Source: Candidatus Brocadiaceae bacterium (lineage in GTDB: Bacteria; Planctomycetota; MHYJ01; JACQXL01; CAKKQI01). Taken from it: 6,000 bases of DNA. The stretch's first letter is position 1. Every line of letters starts with the position of its first letter. The notes under the pieces were generated by a model. The model searched no databases and had not been told where the DNA came from. It saw only the letters and a program-made list of their open reading frames with translations. The stretch lies in the NCBI GenBank assembly GCA_919901895.1, contig CAKKQI010000122.1:1-6000 (forward strand). The letters are read 5' to 3'. Positions 4,836 to 6,000 of this stretch are shown here, in pieces. A program made the position numbers and the translations under genes.

Positions 4836-5957
4836 TTAAGTAGGTAGCCCATGAGACTCAAAGACTTTTTTAGCAAAAGCACGTGTTATCAGTGATATTT
4901 TTTGTTCTAATCCATCTAATAATACTCTATCACATTTCTCAACAATATGGCGAGGCTTCCCTTTGGTTAATTCAAATATATAATTAACAAAATGTTCAGA
5001 AAAAGGAACGAGTGGTTTAGATGAAGAGTATCCTTTCACTCTATCATATTTTAGCCTTGACTCTATTAGCTCTTTCGTTTCCTCTTCATTTAAAGGTTCA
5101 AGAATAATAATATTATCTTTTCTATCCATAAAAGGCTGAATTGGTCCGCCTTCTGCCTTTTCTCGTTTATTCAATTTATTTAGTCTTTCCCAACCATCTT
5201 CAGATATCCCAAAAAAGAATATCATATTTGCGGTTTCACCTAATTCAATAGACTTGGTATTAGATTGCTGTAAGTCATAGAATCCTCTTAGCGTATTAAA
5301 AACTAAAGAGATTTTGGCCCCTCTCATTTGGCTAAATAGATATTCGACTTCATCTATTAATATGAGTAAAGAATCAACTCCAGCACTTTTAAGCAAAAAC
5401 AGGTAAGCAAGCAGATACTCCTTAACTCTCTCTGTAGAATCTAAGTTTTTGACAATTCCTAATTTTGCCATTTCCTTTGCATTAATCGGCCTATCCCCTC
5501 GAAGAAAGGCAAAAGCTAATTCGTCGCCCTTTATTATTTTTTCAAAAATAACACCTGGTTCATGTAAGGTTTCCTTGAGGCGCAAAAGATTAGCGCTACT
5601 TACTTTGCCAATGAGTTTTTTAAATTCATCAATACTAAATTTACCAAACATTCTTTGTACAAAATTAAGCCCGAATTTTCTAACCGGATCTTCAGGCAGT
5701 ATTGTTATTAAAATAGGCAAAATTCCCGTATTATCTTTGGGTTCTTCAAAAATCTTATAGAGCGTAAATGATTTCCCCAGTCCATAATCTCCTATAATGA
5801 AATTAAAAGAATTACCTCGTTGCCCAGTTCTTTCCTTAAGAATCTGTTGCCATTTTCTTTTCTCTTTTTTCCGACCAGCCATTGGAGGAAAAAGTGACAC
5901 CTTAGAATCAAATGGATCTGCTTTTAATTTATACTCTTCTTCTAAAAAAGATTTCAT
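4836..5957 (-). CDS. AAA+ ATPase, Orc/Cdc6-like, possibly related to DUF2791/BrxD
   Basis: This complete 373-residue P-loop ATPase is not recognised by name. The N-terminus (YKLKADPFDS, then MAGRKKEKRKWQQIL) has the layout seen before the P-loop in Orc/Cdc6- and ExeA-like ATPases. Walker A is GDYGLGKS at 56-63 (K62). Walker B is LLILIDEVE at 197-205 (D202, E203). A sensor-1-like strand MIFFFGISED is at 245-254. LEPLNEEETKELIESRL at 286-302 begins the lid, and GKPRHIVEKC at 333-342 carries a sensor-2 Arg (R336). Residues 151-168 (FLRGDRP...LGI) just before Walker B recall the WLRGE...LGV stretch of DUF2791/BrxD ATPases of BREX; this is a remembered pattern, not a search result. No signal peptide or membrane helix is seen. 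The gene is clearly AT-richer than galT-rimK, which suggests transfer. It is convergent with the XRE gene, so any operon partners would lie beyond base 6000. ATP-driven DNA or defence work is inference. Confidence 0.88.
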   Translation of the reverse strand: MKSFLEEEYKLKADPFDSKVSLFPPMAGRKKEKRKWQQILKERTGQRGNSFNFIIGDYGLGKSFTLYKIFEEPKDNTGILPILITILPEDPVRKFGLNFVQRMFGKFSIDEFKKLIGKVSSANLLRLKETLHEPGVIFEKIIKGDELAFAFLRGDRPINAKEMAKLGIVKNLDSTERVKEYLLAYLFLLKSAGVDSLLILIDEVEYLFSQMRGAKISLVFNTLRGFYDLQQSNTKSIELGETANMIFFFGISEDGWERLNKLNKREKAEGGPIQPFMDRKDNIIILEPLNEEETKELIESRLKYDRVKGYSSSKPLVPFSEHFVNYIFELTKGKPRHIVEKCDRVLLDGLEQKISLITRAFAKKVFESHGLPT

Positions 5958-5972
5958 ATCTCCACCCCCCCC
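5958..5972 (-). promoter_or_regulatory. Eight-G run and GGAG before the ATPase start
   Basis: Reading the minus strand, an uninterrupted run of eight G (5972-5965) is followed by TGGAGAT and the ATG at 5957-5955. GGAG is only two bases from the ATG, unusually close, so the ribosome probably uses the G run itself, which starts eight bases upstream. Slippage of the run would change the strength or spacing of this site. The N-terminal motif YKLKADPF and the lack of another Met before residue 26 support the start. The promoter must lie in the last bases of the window or beyond. Confidence 0.55.
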
Positions 5973-6000
5973 TATCTTAAAAAACGAATCGAAACTGTTC

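Noticed and set aside
5449..5760. Plus-strand open frame inside the ATPase gene.
   Set aside because: It is antisense to the P-loop and middle region of a complete ATPase and shows no family features.

Overview
The window reads as a chromosomal piece from an uncultured bacterium. It has standard-code genes, mid-range GC in the left two thirds (one sampled 60-base line in glgA is about 48% GC), and many small GC-rich palindromes (TCCCGC...GCGGGA, TCCGCC...GGCGGA, CCCGAC...GTCGGG) scattered between genes and also inside two of them. Palindromes of this look are familiar to me from Patescibacteria (CPR) and Omnitrophica-like genomes. That placement is an impression from memory and was not tested.

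Positions 1-3620 hold a short, co-directional metabolic block. A GalT-like nucleotidylyltransferase (116-1108) is followed 37 bases later by glycogen synthase GlgA (1146-2618). After a 72-base gap that contains a perfect 11-bp inverted repeat comes a RimK-type ATP-grasp ligase (2691-3620). GalT and GlgA plausibly work on the same sugar-nucleotide/glucan pool; the ligase has no obvious metabolic link to them. The rimK gene carries two adjacent small hairpins in frame, encoding about 11 residues that E. coli RimK lacks. glgA carries one similar palindrome.

Positions 3621-4654 look like accessory, decayed ground. A roughly 20-codon relic of a DUF4160-type (toxin-like) gene lies directly after rimK and stops where a cluster of palindromes begins. 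Next come an intact YgiT-type zinc-finger protein (3927-4154), a long near-perfect hairpin (4161-4201) and an XRE-type helix-turn-helix regulator (4223-4654). These parts are usual in toxin-antitoxin modules, but no intact toxin is visible here.

Positions 4655-6000 change character. After about 180 bases with no clear gene, an AT-rich gene on the minus strand (4836-5957; one sampled line is about 33% GC) encodes a complete AAA+ ATPase. It has Walker A, Walker B and an Orc/Cdc6-like sensor-2 motif, and its middle segment resembles DUF2791/BrxD-type ATPases of defence systems. Any partner genes upstream of it would lie beyond base 6000. An eight-G run sits just before its start codon. The right half is therefore a candidate edge of a defence or accessory island next to a housekeeping block. 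No rRNA, tRNA, CRISPR array or transposase gene was seen.
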